Below are positions 1 through 12,366 of a stretch of DNA of 64,000 nt, piece by piece. Below the pieces are notes generated by a model, which had not been told where the DNA came from, searched no databases, and worked only from the letters and a program-made list of their open reading frames with translations. This stretch comes from Cenococcum geophilum 1.58. Its lineage: Eukaryota; Ascomycota; Dothideomycetes; Gloniales; Gloniaceae. The DNA is taken from NCBI GenBank assembly GCA_001692895.1, contig KV748180.1, forward strand, positions 3,590,195 to 3,654,194, given 5' to 3'. The first letter of the stretch is position 1. The number at the start of each line of letters is the position of its first letter. Position numbers and translations under genes: made by a program.

Positions 1-3000
1 TAAGTTGGTACAATTGTGGATAGCGATCGAGAAGGCGAGCGCTAACGAATTGGTCGAAGATACCGAGCACAAAGGGCGGTAGAAAGGTGAAGAAGACATT
101 GTAAAAGGAGAGAGTCCACGATTCATATATGACTTGACCTGAGAAACTATTTTGGAAGGAGTACTAGTGTGCATTAGAAAAAGATATTCTCAACGATTAT
201 ACGGAGGATGGAAGGAAGGAGCATACCCAAAACTGTGTCATGAAAAGTGCTATGTTCTTGTAGAACGAGTATAGGATCACTTTGCTGATTCGCTGGTAGC
301 TCCAGGAACCGTGAACGAGGAGCAGCTTGCGCAGATAGCGGAATTGCCCGATCGCAACATCAGCGCTTCGAGCGGCTTGAAGGCCCTCAACGCCGCTAAT
401 ACCGACGCCAACATGTGCAGCTTGTATCATAGAAACATCGTTTGCTCCGTCGCCGATAGCGAGAAGAATGGCCTTTAGGTGACGCTTTACAAGTTTCACA
501 ACCAGGGCCTTTTGCAGAGGGGAGACACGACTCAGGAAGGGGTCAGCACTATGAGCAAGAGAGATGATATTCAGTGGACTTACCAACATATGACGGCTTT
601 GCACATCACTGCAAGCTCCAGGAACATTTTCTCTATATCTCGCTCTAGCGCAAACGTGAGAGACTTGCCATCAATAACGAGAGCTAGAACATCCATCTCG
701 ATACCGCCGGCGGATTGGCTCTTAATCGCGTTTAGTTTCTTAGACAAGTTGTCTCTCGTTGCCTCCGCGGTATTTTCATTCACGATAAGAAGCGTCATGT
801 CCTCACTTATCAGCTTGCAGCTCATGCCAATATTTATAGCTGTTTCCTGACGATCGCCAGTCAATACCCAGATCTTGATACCAGCGGATTGCAGTGTGTG
901 AATTGTATCTGGAACGCCATCTTGCAATTTGTCTTCAATGGCGGTTGCTCCCAGGAGTGTAAGTTCCCGTTCTATAAGCTCGGCAGCTTTGTCCAGTTCT
1001 TCGGCACGATTCCCGCTAACAGTTGTTTGCGCTGTATTGAAGACGTGCCACCAGTCTTGAAACTCGCTTTCTGGAACTTCTCGCATCGCCAAACAAAGTG
1101 TACGGAGGCCATCTGCAGCATATTCTTCCAAGTGCTGTAATGTAGGCTCCACAAACGGATTGTCTTTCGCAAGGCGCTCCAAGATGACCGTATCCGCACC
1201 TTTGCAATAGCACCTAATCTTGCCGTCCGGACATCGGAATATTGTTGACATCCGTTTCCTGGTAGAATTAAACTCGCAGACTGCAAGCAGTTCATACTCA
1301 CGCTCCTGGCCCTCCACAAGGATGGTAACAGAGCGTGGTTTTCTGGCAATAAATCTATAGCCTAGCATGACTGCCCCTTCGACGAGCGCGCCCTCATCGG
1401 GAGAAGCTGCTTGATATTTGATGTCGCCGGTCTTTTCGTCGCCTCTTTCTGGAATAACAGTGTGACAAGTTGCTAGGAGGGTGAGAAAATGATTGATGAT
1501 CTCTCGCGAAGCGTGAGCTTGCCGATTCTCTGCAAGCCTCTTGAAGTCATGGATCCCAATTTCCTGACCATCCTGAATTGTTGCTCTTCTGTCCTCTGGA
1601 ACCTCGTCGGCGTATTGGATTCCTGCAATAGAACTTTGCCTGAACTCCATCTGGTTACAAGTTAGAGTACCTGTTTTATCGGAGAAAATGTACTCGATCT
1701 GACCCAGTTCTTCCACCAAGGAAGAAGTGCGGCAATTAGCCGGGGTATCCGTCTTGTCATAGTAGATGTCCAGGTCAGAGTCAATCAAAAAGGCCTGATA
1801 GTACTTGACAATTTCAATTGTAACGAAGAGAGAGATAGGAACCAGGTTAGAATAGAGAACCCAATAAGTGAAAATATCGGAGAAAAACTGCTGAGCAGCG
1901 TTGAAACTGCCATAGTCGAGATACTGCAGCTTTGAACTTGCCGTTTCTCTCACAACGAGATCGCCAATAGAACTGACCAAGCTGAGGGAAATCAGGATTG
2001 CTCCGAGCATTAGAATTTGGCGGTTTACCATCCTTTCAACAGCGGTTTTCTTGATAGGTGTGGCTGTGGCATTTCTCATAAGTTTGGTTTCGTGTCCAGT
2101 GAAAACAGCGACTCCATGGATCCAAGGGGTGTTTCGAAGAGTAGCTCCACGCAATAGGAGCTGATCAGGTGCTAGCGAGAGCTCCTTCTCTCCTCCTCCA
2201 GTGTGGACGGTTAGTGTTGCCTCATAAGTATATAAACTACTATTTGGCTGCTCGGACCGAATCTTTCCACCCAGCCTACTAAGTTCGGCAGGGCTGACAA
2301 GGTCTGCTGTTTCCGGGATAGCTTGCTTAATTTTAAGATTTGTTTCCCCGTCCAGATTTGCAGTTTCAATGTAACATAATCCTTCCGGTTCAGAAGAAGC
2401 TAGAAGTACTAGATCCGCAGGGAAAGGCTCCTCAGACTCCACTCGCACAATGTCCCCTACTGCTACGTTGACCCACCGAGTATCCTGGAAGCTGGAACCC
2501 TTCAATACCCGTGCTTTAGAACCATTGAGTGACTTATCCGAGTGCTTCCGCCGATGATCTTCAACATACTCCTTTATTGCAGAGACTAAAAGCACAACAC
2601 CGAGGGGAACGATAGTGGTGAACTTGTTTGTGGGTGAGATGTTAGGTATCTGTTGTAGTATGGCAGTAAACAAGAAGAATAAGTTTGCGTATTTCGAGAA
2701 CTGTTCAAAGAGGAATTTCGGTACGAACGTGGCGACATTGTATTTAGCAGTCGATATGTGATTGTCAACGTGCTTATTCGCCGCATTTGCGGGTGGGTTG
2801 TTCAGATGTATTATCCGTGGACCCAGTGTTGATGGATCTGGCTGTCCACGTCCGAAACCAAACTTGAATTTACCAGAACTGCGCCTCTTGCGCTTCGGAT
2901 ATTTTGCGCCAGCATCAAGACCTCCGCTGTCTGTCCGTGACTCTCGAGCCCCTGCTTCCGTCAATGGAAGGTCCATTTCTGAGTATTCTGGTGCTCTTCC

Positions 3001-3510
3001 CAACATGTGCTTGGCTCGGCCGACCAAACCCCCACCCAGACTCAGTATGCTGTTCCTGTTCTTTGCTATGGAAGCGCCGTGTGAAAGACCTGGGGTGGCC
3101 GCATCGTCAACTCCCCCAGAGGCATAGTAGCCCTGCATTGATCGGTCATCGTCGCCAATGTCGTCCGCGTCTGAATACCTCTGGTAGTTGTGTAACTCAG
3201 ACGTCTGCGAGTATAACCTGCTTCCGCCAGAACCGTAAGGCTTAGGCTCAGGGGGTGACGCACCTGGTCCTCCTGGAAGACCAGCAGTCGACCTACCACC
3301 TCCGACAAAATCATCGTAGGAGACTGATGGTCGATGCTGAAGTTCAGGCTGGTGCGTCTCAGAGTCGTTTATATCGTATTGTCGCAATAAATCCTGATCG
3401 TTCACCGGCGCTCGTTGGCCAGAGGAGTAGGTAGGGTGCGAATCATCAAAGTCAAGCAGCAGGTCATCGTTGTTCGCTGAGGCCTGACTTCCAGGAGGCC
3501 TACCGGCCAT
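1..3510 (-). CDS. DRS2: P4-ATPase phospholipid flippase, Drs2 type (3' end beyond window)
   Basis: Flips aminophospholipids to the cytosolic leaflet of Golgi/endosomal membranes. Three exons are visible: 584-3510, 227-530 and 1-163. The introns are 531-583 (GTAAGT..GAG) and 164-226 (GTATGC..TAG). About 1,130 residues are present; yeast Drs2 has 1,355, and the missing C-terminal part lies left of the window. The N-terminal ~230 residues are polar, as usual for the family. The actuator loop DGET is near residue 387, the P4 signature PISL precedes the fifth membrane region, and the phosphorylated Asp of DKTGTLT is near residue 611. The hinge motif [11 protein letters not shown] lies in exon 2. 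Splicing at 584/530 restores the family sequence CKAVICCRVSP. The start at 3510 gives the typical MAGRP N-terminus. The frame is intact throughout. Drs2 is favoured over Dnf-type flippases from overall resemblance. Confidence 0.95.
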
Positions 3511-4348
3511 AGCGGCCAGATGCTTGTTGTAGGACTTTATCCTCTCGCAATACCGCCGCGTACCGCAGAATCATCCAGGCAGATTGTGATCCACGCAGTG
3601 TCCTCCCTCTTCGGTTGTGGTCGTGTATGCGCTGATTGTGCTTTTGGTGTAGGTGAATAAATTCAAGGAAGTGGTTTCTTCGATCAGCAGCACAGCCTCC
3701 AGGCTTGGCTAACGTTTCGAGAGACGAGCTGTTTGAACAAGGTAAGAGTCGGCCAAACCGCGGGTACAAAAGAAGGGGCAATTCAAAGTAAATTCAAGAA
3801 CTGCAAGCATCTTCAATCAGGCTTTCTTTTAAAGTGTATGTTGGAGGTGACTTTGGGGCTGGCCTGTTCTACATAGGATTTAGCGCTCGGAGACAAAGGC
3901 TAAGCAAGCGCGCGTCAGTTCACAGAGGGTTCACAACGACAAACTGACTAGACCCGATTTCACTTACTACTGAATGGTTTGAAATTTACATAGAGACAAT
4001 ATAGACAAGTAACTTACACAAGATCTTTGAAAAGAATGCGGCCTTCGCAAGATTTGCAGACCTTCTCTGGTTTATAAATATCCGAGCTGAACCCTGCACT
4101 GTCCATCCTTCGCAACTCTATCTCATTATAGTCTCATAAATAACATCTGACTAGTAAGTTATAACGGGAGTTGATTTCTCTACTGACCTTGATTGAAGAG
4201 TAATTTACGGAAAGGTTCCCGTTTTATGCTTAGAAATCTCGCCATAGGGTTCTTGAATGGAAAGATCCAAAATGATGTTACAAATAGTTCTACACAAGAT
4301 CCATAATTCTACGACCGCGCAAATCATATCTCATGCATTTGCGGTCCC
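3511..4348. other. Intergenic region, flippase 5' leader and promoter
   Basis: No coding sequence is recognised between the flippase start and the mL46 stop; both genes are on the minus strand. The stretch should hold the flippase promoter and leader. It is CT-rich near the gene and AT-rich around 3,960-4,250. A short open frame at 3,500-3,781 has no recognisable product and is read as leader sequence. Confidence 0.5.
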
Positions 4349-5561
4349 TCATCTCTCTGCCAGCATGTTCCGTATAGCGTTCCAGTACCTCGGAGTAACA
4401 GTACTTTCTATCTCTTCCTTCGCTAACCACTTAAAATCTGAGAGCCCAAACTTGTTATTGGTCAAATTTGCTTGCCCAGCCATGATACGCGCCTTCATAA
4501 AGAAGACCTTTTCTCCTAGCTCCTCAACGTTTTTCTGCAGATCCGATCTTCTAGTCAGAAAATCGAAGCTGTAATGACCTATCGGCGCATTTCCAACAAC
4601 CCACGTATTCATATTAAGGCCACCGGCTTGCACTAATACTCGTTCTGCTGCCTGTATAATCCGTTAGCTACACTGTCCTATTTGAACCCTGAAAATGCTA
4701 GTCTGCTCACTTGATGCAAATTCTCCCTCCCCACCACCTTGTCGTCCGGAAACGTCCACCTGCCTTCTCTGTTCTTCACCAACAAATACAGACTTCTCTG
4801 TAACAGTCTGTCCAAACTCTTCACATCACCCCTTCTATCCGCTGCTGTAACCCTTGGCATTAGTTTCTCCACTGTTTCCGCCTTCCCCTTCTTAGAAGAT
4901 ACTTCAGGAACTTGTTCTCCACCAAATTTTATCCCATCCGGAGTTCCAATACCATCTCCATTTTCTTGCCCAGGTATCCCTGTAACAGGCGCCTCCGCAT
5001 CCTTCAATAAACTCTCAACCTGCCATTCTGTCTCTGCCTCTTTAGCTCCTACGAGTACCTCATCATTCCAGCCTTCGTCTCCATACGCGTTGTAGACACC
5101 GATGTCCCTAGCGGGCGTAAGGCGTGTCTTAACTTTGCGCTTCCACTCAACATCAGCGGGTGTGCCCTTTTTAAAGTAGAAGTAGCGAGTAAAAGGTAGA
5201 GCCAACCGTTCGTTAAGGCGGCGCTGGTAAAGATAAAAGGCTTTTTCGAAGGGGTGGAGGTCCCGTGTTAGAATGGGTGGCCGTGAAAGGACGACTCCAG
5301 CTCGGACTTGGTAAGCTTGCTGTAGAGATATAGATGTGACAGGATGTATATAAGACAGGTTGGCTTGTGCCTGGTTTTCTACTGCAGTGGTGGCTGCGGT
5401 TGCGTAGGTCCGCCGGGAGCGTTGGTGTTGGCAGGAGAAGCATACAGGGTCTTTTGCGGGCCAGCCTAGGAACGGTCAGTTGAAAGAATAATTATTAAGA
5501 GTATTGCATGCTAACCAGCCTTCGAGGCTAATTGCCTTGCGCTTTTTTGCCCAGTATTCAT
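4349..5561 (-). CDS. MRPL17: Mitochondrial large ribosomal subunit protein mL46 (yeast MRPL17 type)
   Basis: Structural protein of the mitochondrial 54S ribosomal subunit with a Nudix-like fold. The three exons are 5516-5561, 4711-5465 and 4349-4651. The introns are 5466-5515 (50 nt, GTTAGC..TAG) and 4652-4710 (59 nt, GTGAGC..CAG). Together they give 367 residues, a normal length. The N-terminus (MNTGQKSARQLASK..) is basic and Ser/Ala-rich, consistent with a mitochondrial presequence. The family block FYFKKGTPADVEWK follows, then RWTFPDDKVVGRENLHQ, which continues across the second intron into AAERVLVQAGG, and then WVVGNAPIGH. The start at 5561 is chosen because it is the only ATG that splices in frame to exon 2. 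The donor GTTAGC is slightly off consensus. A three-codon upstream ORF ends on the start codon (reported separately). Confidence 0.93.
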
Positions 5562-5569
5562 TTCTTCAT
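5558..5569 (-). promoter_or_regulatory. Three-codon upstream ORF overlapping the mL46 start
   Basis: On the minus strand the sequence ATGAAGAAATGA lies directly before the main start. The upstream ATG (5569) reads Met-Lys-Lys-stop, and its TGA overlaps the mL46 ATG in an ATGA arrangement. Ribosomes starting upstream could reinitiate at mL46. Whether the transcript includes this site cannot be seen from the sequence. Confidence 0.45.
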
Positions 5570-5638
5570 TGCTCGATGTGCTGCGTTCAATTGATCCCGT
5601 CCTCAAGTTCAAGGAAAAGTCAAGATGCATCTACCTCC

Positions 5639-5646
5639 TCACGTGA
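5639..5646. promoter_or_regulatory. TCACGTGA palindrome (bHLH/Cbf1-type site) upstream of mL46
   Basis: A perfect TCACGTGA octamer sits about 80 bp upstream of the mL46 start codon. This matches the core of fungal bHLH (Cbf1-like) binding sites, and its position suits a promoter element. Function is inferred from the motif and its position only. Confidence 0.4.
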
Positions 5647-7758
5647 TCGCTAAGAAGCTCGGATGACACAAAACCTTTCTTGATGCTCCGTCTCAACTTT
5701 TCGTTCTCTTCTTCGCAATGGCATTTACTCCTTATCACCAATGGCTCATCATGCTCCAGAGGATATTGGTCATTTAAGAGTGCCAAGAGGAGAGTAGGGC
5801 AGTCTTTTTCGCTAGCGGTACCTTCAAAGTCTTCAAAGGCGTACAGCTAGATAGATCCTGCTCACATTTTGTCTTCAATCGTTATGGCTTGATTATGCAT
5901 ATCTTCAATTGTTATTTTCGATTTCATATATTACATAACTTTGCACATTGCTTCTATTCCTTTCTAGGCAGATCTTAGTCCGAGATCTCCTTCCCTTCTA
6001 CTAATAATTCCTTATATACTAGCTAATTAGTAGAAAGTATTTGATACTGGATTGTTTAAATAATAAAATTAATTTCATGCAGACTGATATTATACATACC
6101 ACTTTACTCGGGCAGCAACTTCCAAGCGGTGCACTGAGGTATGACATTCCTATTTGCCATAATGAACACGTCTTCAAGTATTTTTGCAACCTAAGTTACA
6201 TAATTCAATATTGCTTACCAAACCTGCATGGTATCAGAGGTCATCCTTGATCACCAAGCTCACTTTGATTCTAATGTCTTTGAGGAATATTAAAGTCAGA
6301 CAGATGTCCTTTCTAATCCCTCAAGAGCATCGTAACGCTTCGTCCTGCAATAGGGACAGATATGATTACCCCGCAAAGATTCAAGTAAACTTTGCAAAAA
6401 TTGCGATCGCATGGTGCAAGAACAGCGTCATTGCATTTGAGGATCACATCCAAAGTGCGGAACGGTAATTCCCTGTATGTAACGGCGTATTCCTCCCCTC
6501 CAAAATCTTCATACTCCTCAAATTTTCTCTTGGTTTACACGGTATACCCGTGTCAAATTTACGCTTCCAGTAGTATAGATTTTGCAGCACGATGTCTCTA
6601 CCCATCCCAAATACCTCGGACGAAGCCTTTGTTTAGACCTAAGCCTTCGAAGTCTTCGCCTCCCACTCCCTCTCCGGTTTCTAGCAAGAAAATCTCAATC
6701 GAAATACCCAATTCCAAGGCCGCGCTCATATATCGGGATGACCATACATCGCTGCTCCCCTCCTCGAATATTCCTTCAACCAGGAAATATGCAAACTCAA
6801 TTCCAAAGTAGCGCCACTACATAGCTATAGCAGTGCCGTTAGGGGTTTGAAGTCAGCTAGGTATTTTTTAAGCCTTTAGCCGAATTTCCAAGTTCTTGGT
6901 TAGCTTAGGGATTTCAAAACCCGTTTAATTCCATGTTCTCTCCTTTTCACCAGCCTACATTTCTAAGCATACAATCAAGACTTCCCCCATCTACTCTGAG
7001 GCTTCATGTAGACCCTTCTCCGAGGCCCAGAAACACTTAAGGGCGCCTCTGGATAACACGGTGGAGATCATTTTCTTTTGTGTAATGTACTCTACTGTAC
7101 ATATTAGAACGGGAACCCCAAACATCATTCAGGCGTTGAAATTTTCTTCGCCGCTGGGAGAAAGTAGTGGCAACCATGAGATGTCTGGAACAATAAAAGT
7201 CCGTTACTATCGGAACACGAAGTATTTCTATTAATATAGCAGAAGACAACGCTGAGAAGCATGGCCTCGAAGGAAAATGAGGAAGAACTCTAGTGGTGGA
7301 ATCTTAGCACTAGACATCCCGGATTTGTGAATGCACCGTATCAAATCCATTCGATTATCGATTGATGACCTGCAGTCCTTTATTGAATATTTATTTCTAG
7401 GAAGAGGAAGTAGTAAACTAGAGCTATTTAGTTACAAACAATTGTTAGAATGTAAGGCCCTTTAGGTTTAAAGGGCAACCTACAGACAGTATCTTACATG
7501 CCCACTGTGATACAAGGGAATTATTGAATGTCTGACCAACCTCAACCCCCTGACAAATGCTGTACGCCCCTTAGTGTTTCGCCCTTCGTGGCGGACGTCG
7601 TATTTGCTGGTGGAAGGCTCTCGCTCGCTCAAGCTATCTAGTCGCCAAGCTAATGGCCCACTTCAGCGCTGACTGACAGCGCTGGCCACTTGTGCGGCTA
7701 CTCTGCCGACAACATACACACTTGTGCTGCGTACGTACTGCGCCGAGCAAGCATCGCA
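5647..7758. other. Long divergent intergenic region, no gene recognised
   Basis: This 2.1-kb stretch separates the divergent mL46 and RING genes and should contain both promoters. The part from about 5,880 to 6,300 is AT-rich. An open frame at 6,392-6,811 (139 residues, Ser/Pro-rich) has no recognisable domain, and a second frame over its 3' half is also partly open. It may be a decayed gene fragment or chance. No tRNA, repeat pair or transposon terminus was seen. Confidence 0.45.
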
Positions 7759-10700
7759 ATGGCTGAGGGAGAGACAAAAGGCATGGTGGATTTAGAGAAA
7801 GAGTTGAGCTGTTCAGTAAGTGCGTTCTGGTTTATTCGCTTTGGAGGTGCGGTGGAGACTGTGAACGACGGACGTCATAGGCTTTACCACAAAGACGTTT
7901 GAGAAACGATACCCATCATACACGAGTTTTATGATGTAGACGTTGTCCTGAGATGGATCGGTCTATTATATCAAACCCAGGATCCGCTTCGCTAATTTAT
8001 TTGTTCAGATATGTACAGACGTCCTATACCAGCCTCTTACCCTCCTTGACTGCCTGCACACCTTCTGCGGCGCCTGCTTGAAGGAATGGTTCCAGTTCCA
8101 AGCCTCTACCGCAACGTCCATCCATCCGTACACTTGCCCGTCATGTCGAACTTCAGTGAGGGGCACGAAGCCGAACGCTACTGTTACCACTCTTCTAGAC
8201 ATGTTCCTACAGGCGAACCCAAGTCGCGGGAAGTCAGAGCAGGACAAAGATGATCAGAAGAAGAAATATAAACCGGGGGAGAATGTGTTGCCAAAGCTAA
8301 GGCGAAGGGAAGAGCCCGGGGCCGAGGAGGACCGCAGGGTAGTGCAAGAGGTTCAAGAGTTAAGTTTAAGGGAAGTAGGAATCAGTGGTGACAGCAACAC
8401 CAGCTTAGAGGCTCCCAGGGATCGTAGGAGAAGGGAAAGGAGTCGGGATAGGAGTCGGGACACTAGGGACAGGGATGGGAGACAACGAAGGACGCGGGAT
8501 GATAGCCGTAGTCGAGCTGAACCATTATCGTCCTCCCGGAGAGATGCCCCCCCGCGGCATGTGGAGCACCAATCGAGTCTTAGGTCTCTTCTAAGCGCCT
8601 CTGAGCTCGATTCTCAGGAGATGGAAGAGGAGATTATGAGACAAATCATGGAAGAGGGGCTGTTAGATGGAATCGATCTTACCACGATAGATGTATCACA
8701 AGAGGACGAGATCAGCGAAAGAATAGCCCAGGCGTATAGGAGACGGCAGAGAGAGAGAAAGCGTGAAAGGCAAGAGAGGCAGGAGCGGCAGGCAAGGGAG
8801 AGTCGGGGTGACACAACTCTTTCATCTTCTCCAGTGGCTCGCGAAGGTCGTAGCGAGACGAGAAGCACTCCGGCACAGCCAGCTCGCGATAGAGATCTAT
8901 TTAGAAGGCGACAACATGCTGGATCGGAAAGCACAATAGTAACAACACAAAGCACATCTGCTTCGCGGCCGCCTGTATCTCGACCCCAACTCATTGATGC
9001 AGCGAATAATAATGGCCGACAACCTCATCGGAGATCCTCAAGCCAAGGAAGTACTCGCTCCATATCTCGCCCTAACCCCCCTGCCGCGCTTTCTGTGACT
9101 TCATCTAGGCAAGCAGCGCGCTCTGCCGGTGAGTTAACAGATCGTCCATCAACTTCTGAGTCGGGCGGACCAAGACGAAGACGTATGTCACACAATGACC
9201 GGAGTACTACAGACCCTGATAGGCAGCTCTTTCGAGCCAATAATGCACTCACAACCAATTCAAATCCTGCTTCTGCATCTCCCAGGCGATCCGCTTTCCC
9301 AATCAATTCCGAAGGCTCGTCTACTCCAACACTTACAATATCTTCTGGCGCAGTTGTGGCGCCAACTGCTACATCTCGTCGGACCACGGATCCCACACAC
9401 TCAAGGCCAGCGCGGTCGCCAAGCAGCAGCTCCCCCTCCCTCGGAGTTTCGCGGTCTACTACAGACCCTTCGGCTGCTGATACAAGGCCGGCTACCTCTG
9501 CTGCAACCGTACCTACTGCAACTCCTACTGCAACTCCTACTGCGGCTCCTACAGTATACACTGAACCCGAAATATCGTGCAACTGTTGTGGAAAACAACA
9601 CATTGAATACGACCTGCATTATAATTGTTCAAGATGTGAGAACGGCAATTACAATCTCTGCTTGAGCTGTTACCGCCTAGGCAAAGGGTGTAAGCACTGG
9701 TACGGCTTTGGCTATGCTGCCTGGCCACGGTACGAACGGCAAGCACCTTCAGGCGGATATCCTCCCAATCACGAGCATCCTCATATCCTAACAGGCCACA
9801 AGTATACAAAGCCTATTGATACGCTTCCGGATACATCTACTATAGCTCACCGCCAAGCCACGACAAACGAAGACCCCATAAAACGTCTTCAATCAGGCGT
9901 GTTCTGTGACATGTGCCTCAAATTTGCTGACTCCTGCTATTGGAAGTGCGATTTCTGTAATGAAGGCGCTTGGGGTTTCTGCAACGACTGTGTGAACCAA
10001 GGGCGACACTGTACACACCCTCTGCTCCCTGTGGTACACAAGGCCGCCACCACGTCCTCGAAACAGAACGCTGAATCACCCAACCCCGCTCCAGCCTCTA
10101 GCTCGAACAGTGCCACCACTAGCACCCGCGCCGCACCCCTATCCATGCACATGGAACCAGAGCCTACGCCCACGACCCCGCCCTTAACGCCAAAAGCAGC
10201 CTCGCTGATTAGGGGTTCAGGAATCCTCGCAATCGCAAATGCAATTTACCGGCCCCTAACCTTTTCAACTGCATGCGATATCTGCCGCTATCCGATTCCA
10301 CCTTCGCACACGCGCTTCCACTGCCCACGTTGCAACAACGGGGACTACGACATCTGCACCTCCTGCTACCATAACCTTATCTCCTCAGGCCGCATCAGCA
10401 CGGAAAACGGACATCAGGGATGGCGGCGATGCCTTCGAGGGCATCGCATGGTCGTTGTCGGATTTGAGGACCGCGATAGCGGACAGCGACGCGTCGTGAC
10501 GCGCGATCTTGTGGGCGGACTGGCCCTTCGAGATGAAGACGGGATGGATTCGCAGGCTGTGCGGACCTCCGGGCGGAACGCGGATGTGGGTGTGAGTCCA
10601 AACTGGAGCTGGCGGGACGTCGATGGGACGGTTAGAAAAAGCCGAACCGCTTACGGGGCTGGCGGAGCCGCTTCCACGAGCAGTGGGGCACCGGGAAGAT

Positions 10701-10897
10701 TCCCCCCAGATGGGGGCGTTGGGTTGAGAGTACTAACGCTGTGGGGTTATTTTCCAGCGGAGGGAGTGGAGGATGAGCTGATGTTTCCAAAGAATGCAGA
10801 AGTGAGGGAGGCAGAGAATATTAATGGAGATTGGTTTTGGGGGTGCTATGCAGGGGCTAAAGGCCTTTTCCCTGGGAATTATGGGAGAGTTTTGTAG
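7759..10897 (+). CDS. RING finger protein with three ZZ-like zinc fingers and a C-terminal SH3 domain
   Basis: Probable E3 ubiquitin ligase or scaffold. Exon 1 is 7759-7815 and exon 2 is 8009-10897, with intron 7816-8008 (193 nt, GTAAGT..CAG); 981 residues. The intron splits the RING finger: exon 1 ends ..LEKELSCS and exon 2 opens ICTDVLYQPLTLLDC, then LHTFCGACLKEW and CPSCR (residues ~18-70). A long Arg/Ser/Glu-rich low-complexity part follows (~100-535). Then come three Cys/His-rich modules of ZZ type at about 541-590, 650-695 and 771-830, and an SH3 domain at about 925-981 ending at the stop (ALYDY-type region reads LWGYFPAEG; GLFPGNYGRVL at the end). The ATG at 7759 is preferred because it joins in frame and gives a conserved MAEGETKGMVDLEKEL start. 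The substrate is unknown. Confidence 0.9.
9508..9553 (+). repeat. 12-bp coding minisatellite in the RING/SH3 gene
   Basis: About four tandem copies of a 12-bp unit (ACTGCAACTCCT and variants) encode a Pro-Thr-Ala-Thr repeat just before the first ZZ-like finger. The copies keep the frame, so length change would only lengthen or shorten the linker. Confidence 0.7.
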
Positions 10898-11235
10898 AAC
10901 GACTGAAAGATTGAGCAACCTAGAGTTTCCTGAGATTTTTGAATGGGCTTGGATTTGAGTTTGACTCGGCACGCAGGAGGAGTTGATGGATCTCGGGCTG
11001 CATCAGCCTGGTTTGGAAAAGGACACGATTCATAATTTGGTGTTTGGGAATGAGACGGGAGTCCGGAAATTGGAAATGATGGTATATGAAATCAATCTGG
11101 AGTGTTAAAACAATGCACCTAAATAATTTTACAACTAAAAACAATAAAAAGCGCATATTAGAATAATCACTATGCGTAAACGTGAGATCAGAAACAAACA
11201 AAGTGAGACAGTGGAGAAACGTTGTCGAGGGTTCC
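10898..11235. other. Convergent 3' intergenic region
   Basis: Short region between the convergent RING/SH3 gene and the EBP-like gene, with no coding sequence seen. It should hold both 3' untranslated regions. A plus-strand AATAAA lies at 11143-11148. Confidence 0.5.
11143..11148 (+). terminator. Candidate polyadenylation signal AATAAA of the RING/SH3 gene
   Basis: An exact AATAAA hexamer in an A-rich stretch about 245 nt after the RING/SH3 stop codon. Such hexamers are common in AT-rich 3' regions, so this is only a candidate. Confidence 0.35.
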
Positions 11236-12366
11236 TTAATCGTCCTTCTTACCAAGGTAGTTTACGAGGTCAACCATCTCGGCCTGCGACATGGCGCTGT
11301 TGATGGCTTTGTAGGATTCGTAGAGAACCCAGAGTGGGAACCAGACCCAGAGCGTGTTGAAGAAGACAAGGTAAACCCAGCTAGAGACAGAGTCGCACGA
11401 TTAGCTTTATCCATATAGGGTAGAGGAATGGAGAGCGATGGATGAATTGAGTGATAAACTCACAGATACATCCAATTAGAAGTATCCAGGTTCGGGGATC
11501 CACTAAGCCATTCAGGAGCGAAAGTCATGAAGCCTTTTTTTGCATTTTGACGTTAGCATATTAATCACCGTTCGCGTCAAATGGACCTCGCTTTTCTACT
11601 AGTTCAGGACTTTCTTGGTAAATGGATAGTGACAAGATGCGGAGGTCCATAGAAGACGCGCTACAACCAAGACATTGAAGTTACTTTAGCAAGAAATCCC
11701 ATCGGATATATTTTGCTTAGTAAGCACCTGATATACCTCTAGGCGCCTTTCCTGCCAATTTCATACTTCCACGAAAAGAACAAGGGTAAATCACTCACCT
11801 CCATAAAGCTCTGCTGTTGCCAGAACGATCATCCAAAACCACTTCCTGTTGCCACCCTTTTCACCCCGTCGCAGTAACTCGCATATCCACAACGCAAGCG
11901 GTGCCCCCAGCCCCACTGTGAGCAACTCCAAACTTACAACCGTCAAATCGGCGCCTCCCCACCTCCTATCTGCCTTCGCATATTCTTGCCATAGCCGACT
12001 AAAAGGACCGGATCCATATGCAGCCCCATACAACCTATCACTCTGGCCTAAGAAGAACACATCAGGGGGCGTAAGGAGTAATGGCGGGGACGCCGGGCGC
12101 GGGGTGGAGGCCGAGAAAGAGGTCGGGAGCGAGTAGTAGATGAGGAAGCAGTTTGCGAGGAAGGAGCCTTCAAAGAAGAAGTGGATAAGAGCATCGAAGA
12201 GGTGCCAGATGAAGAGAACTCTGACCTTCACCCCGGAGGTGCTGGGCAGGAGGCGCACACTGAGAACATAGGCCGCACCAAGCAGGATCAGGACAGAAAG
12301 GAGGGAAAGAATTGTGGCTGCGTCGATTACCGGGACATTTTGCGGGGGAGATGCTGTGGCAGCCAT
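11236..12366 (-). CDS. EBP-like (EXPERA family) membrane protein, sterol delta8-delta7 isomerase-like
   Basis: Three exons: 11799-12366, 11464-11533 and 11236-11380. The introns are 11534-11798 (265 nt) and 11381-11463 (83 nt). The product has 260 residues, close to the usual EBP length. Several hydrophobic segments are visible, as expected for a multi-pass ER protein. Residues matching those important in human EBP are present: His62 and Glu66 (IHFFFEG), Glu147 and Thr150 (VVSLELLT), and Asn221 and Trp224 (FFNTLW). The block RLWQEYAKADRRW also matches. The C-terminus KKDD is a KKXX-type ER-retrieval signal. The family isomerises the sterol B-ring double bond; yeasts use the unrelated Erg2, so the role in this fungus (sterol isomerase or a relative) is inferred. 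The acceptor of the first intron is preceded by a run of A rather than pyrimidines. Confidence 0.88.

Noticed and set aside
6392-6811. 139-residue Ser/Pro-rich open frame between mL46 and the RING gene
   Set aside because: No domain, no splice partners, a second frame partly open over the same stretch, and no support beyond length.
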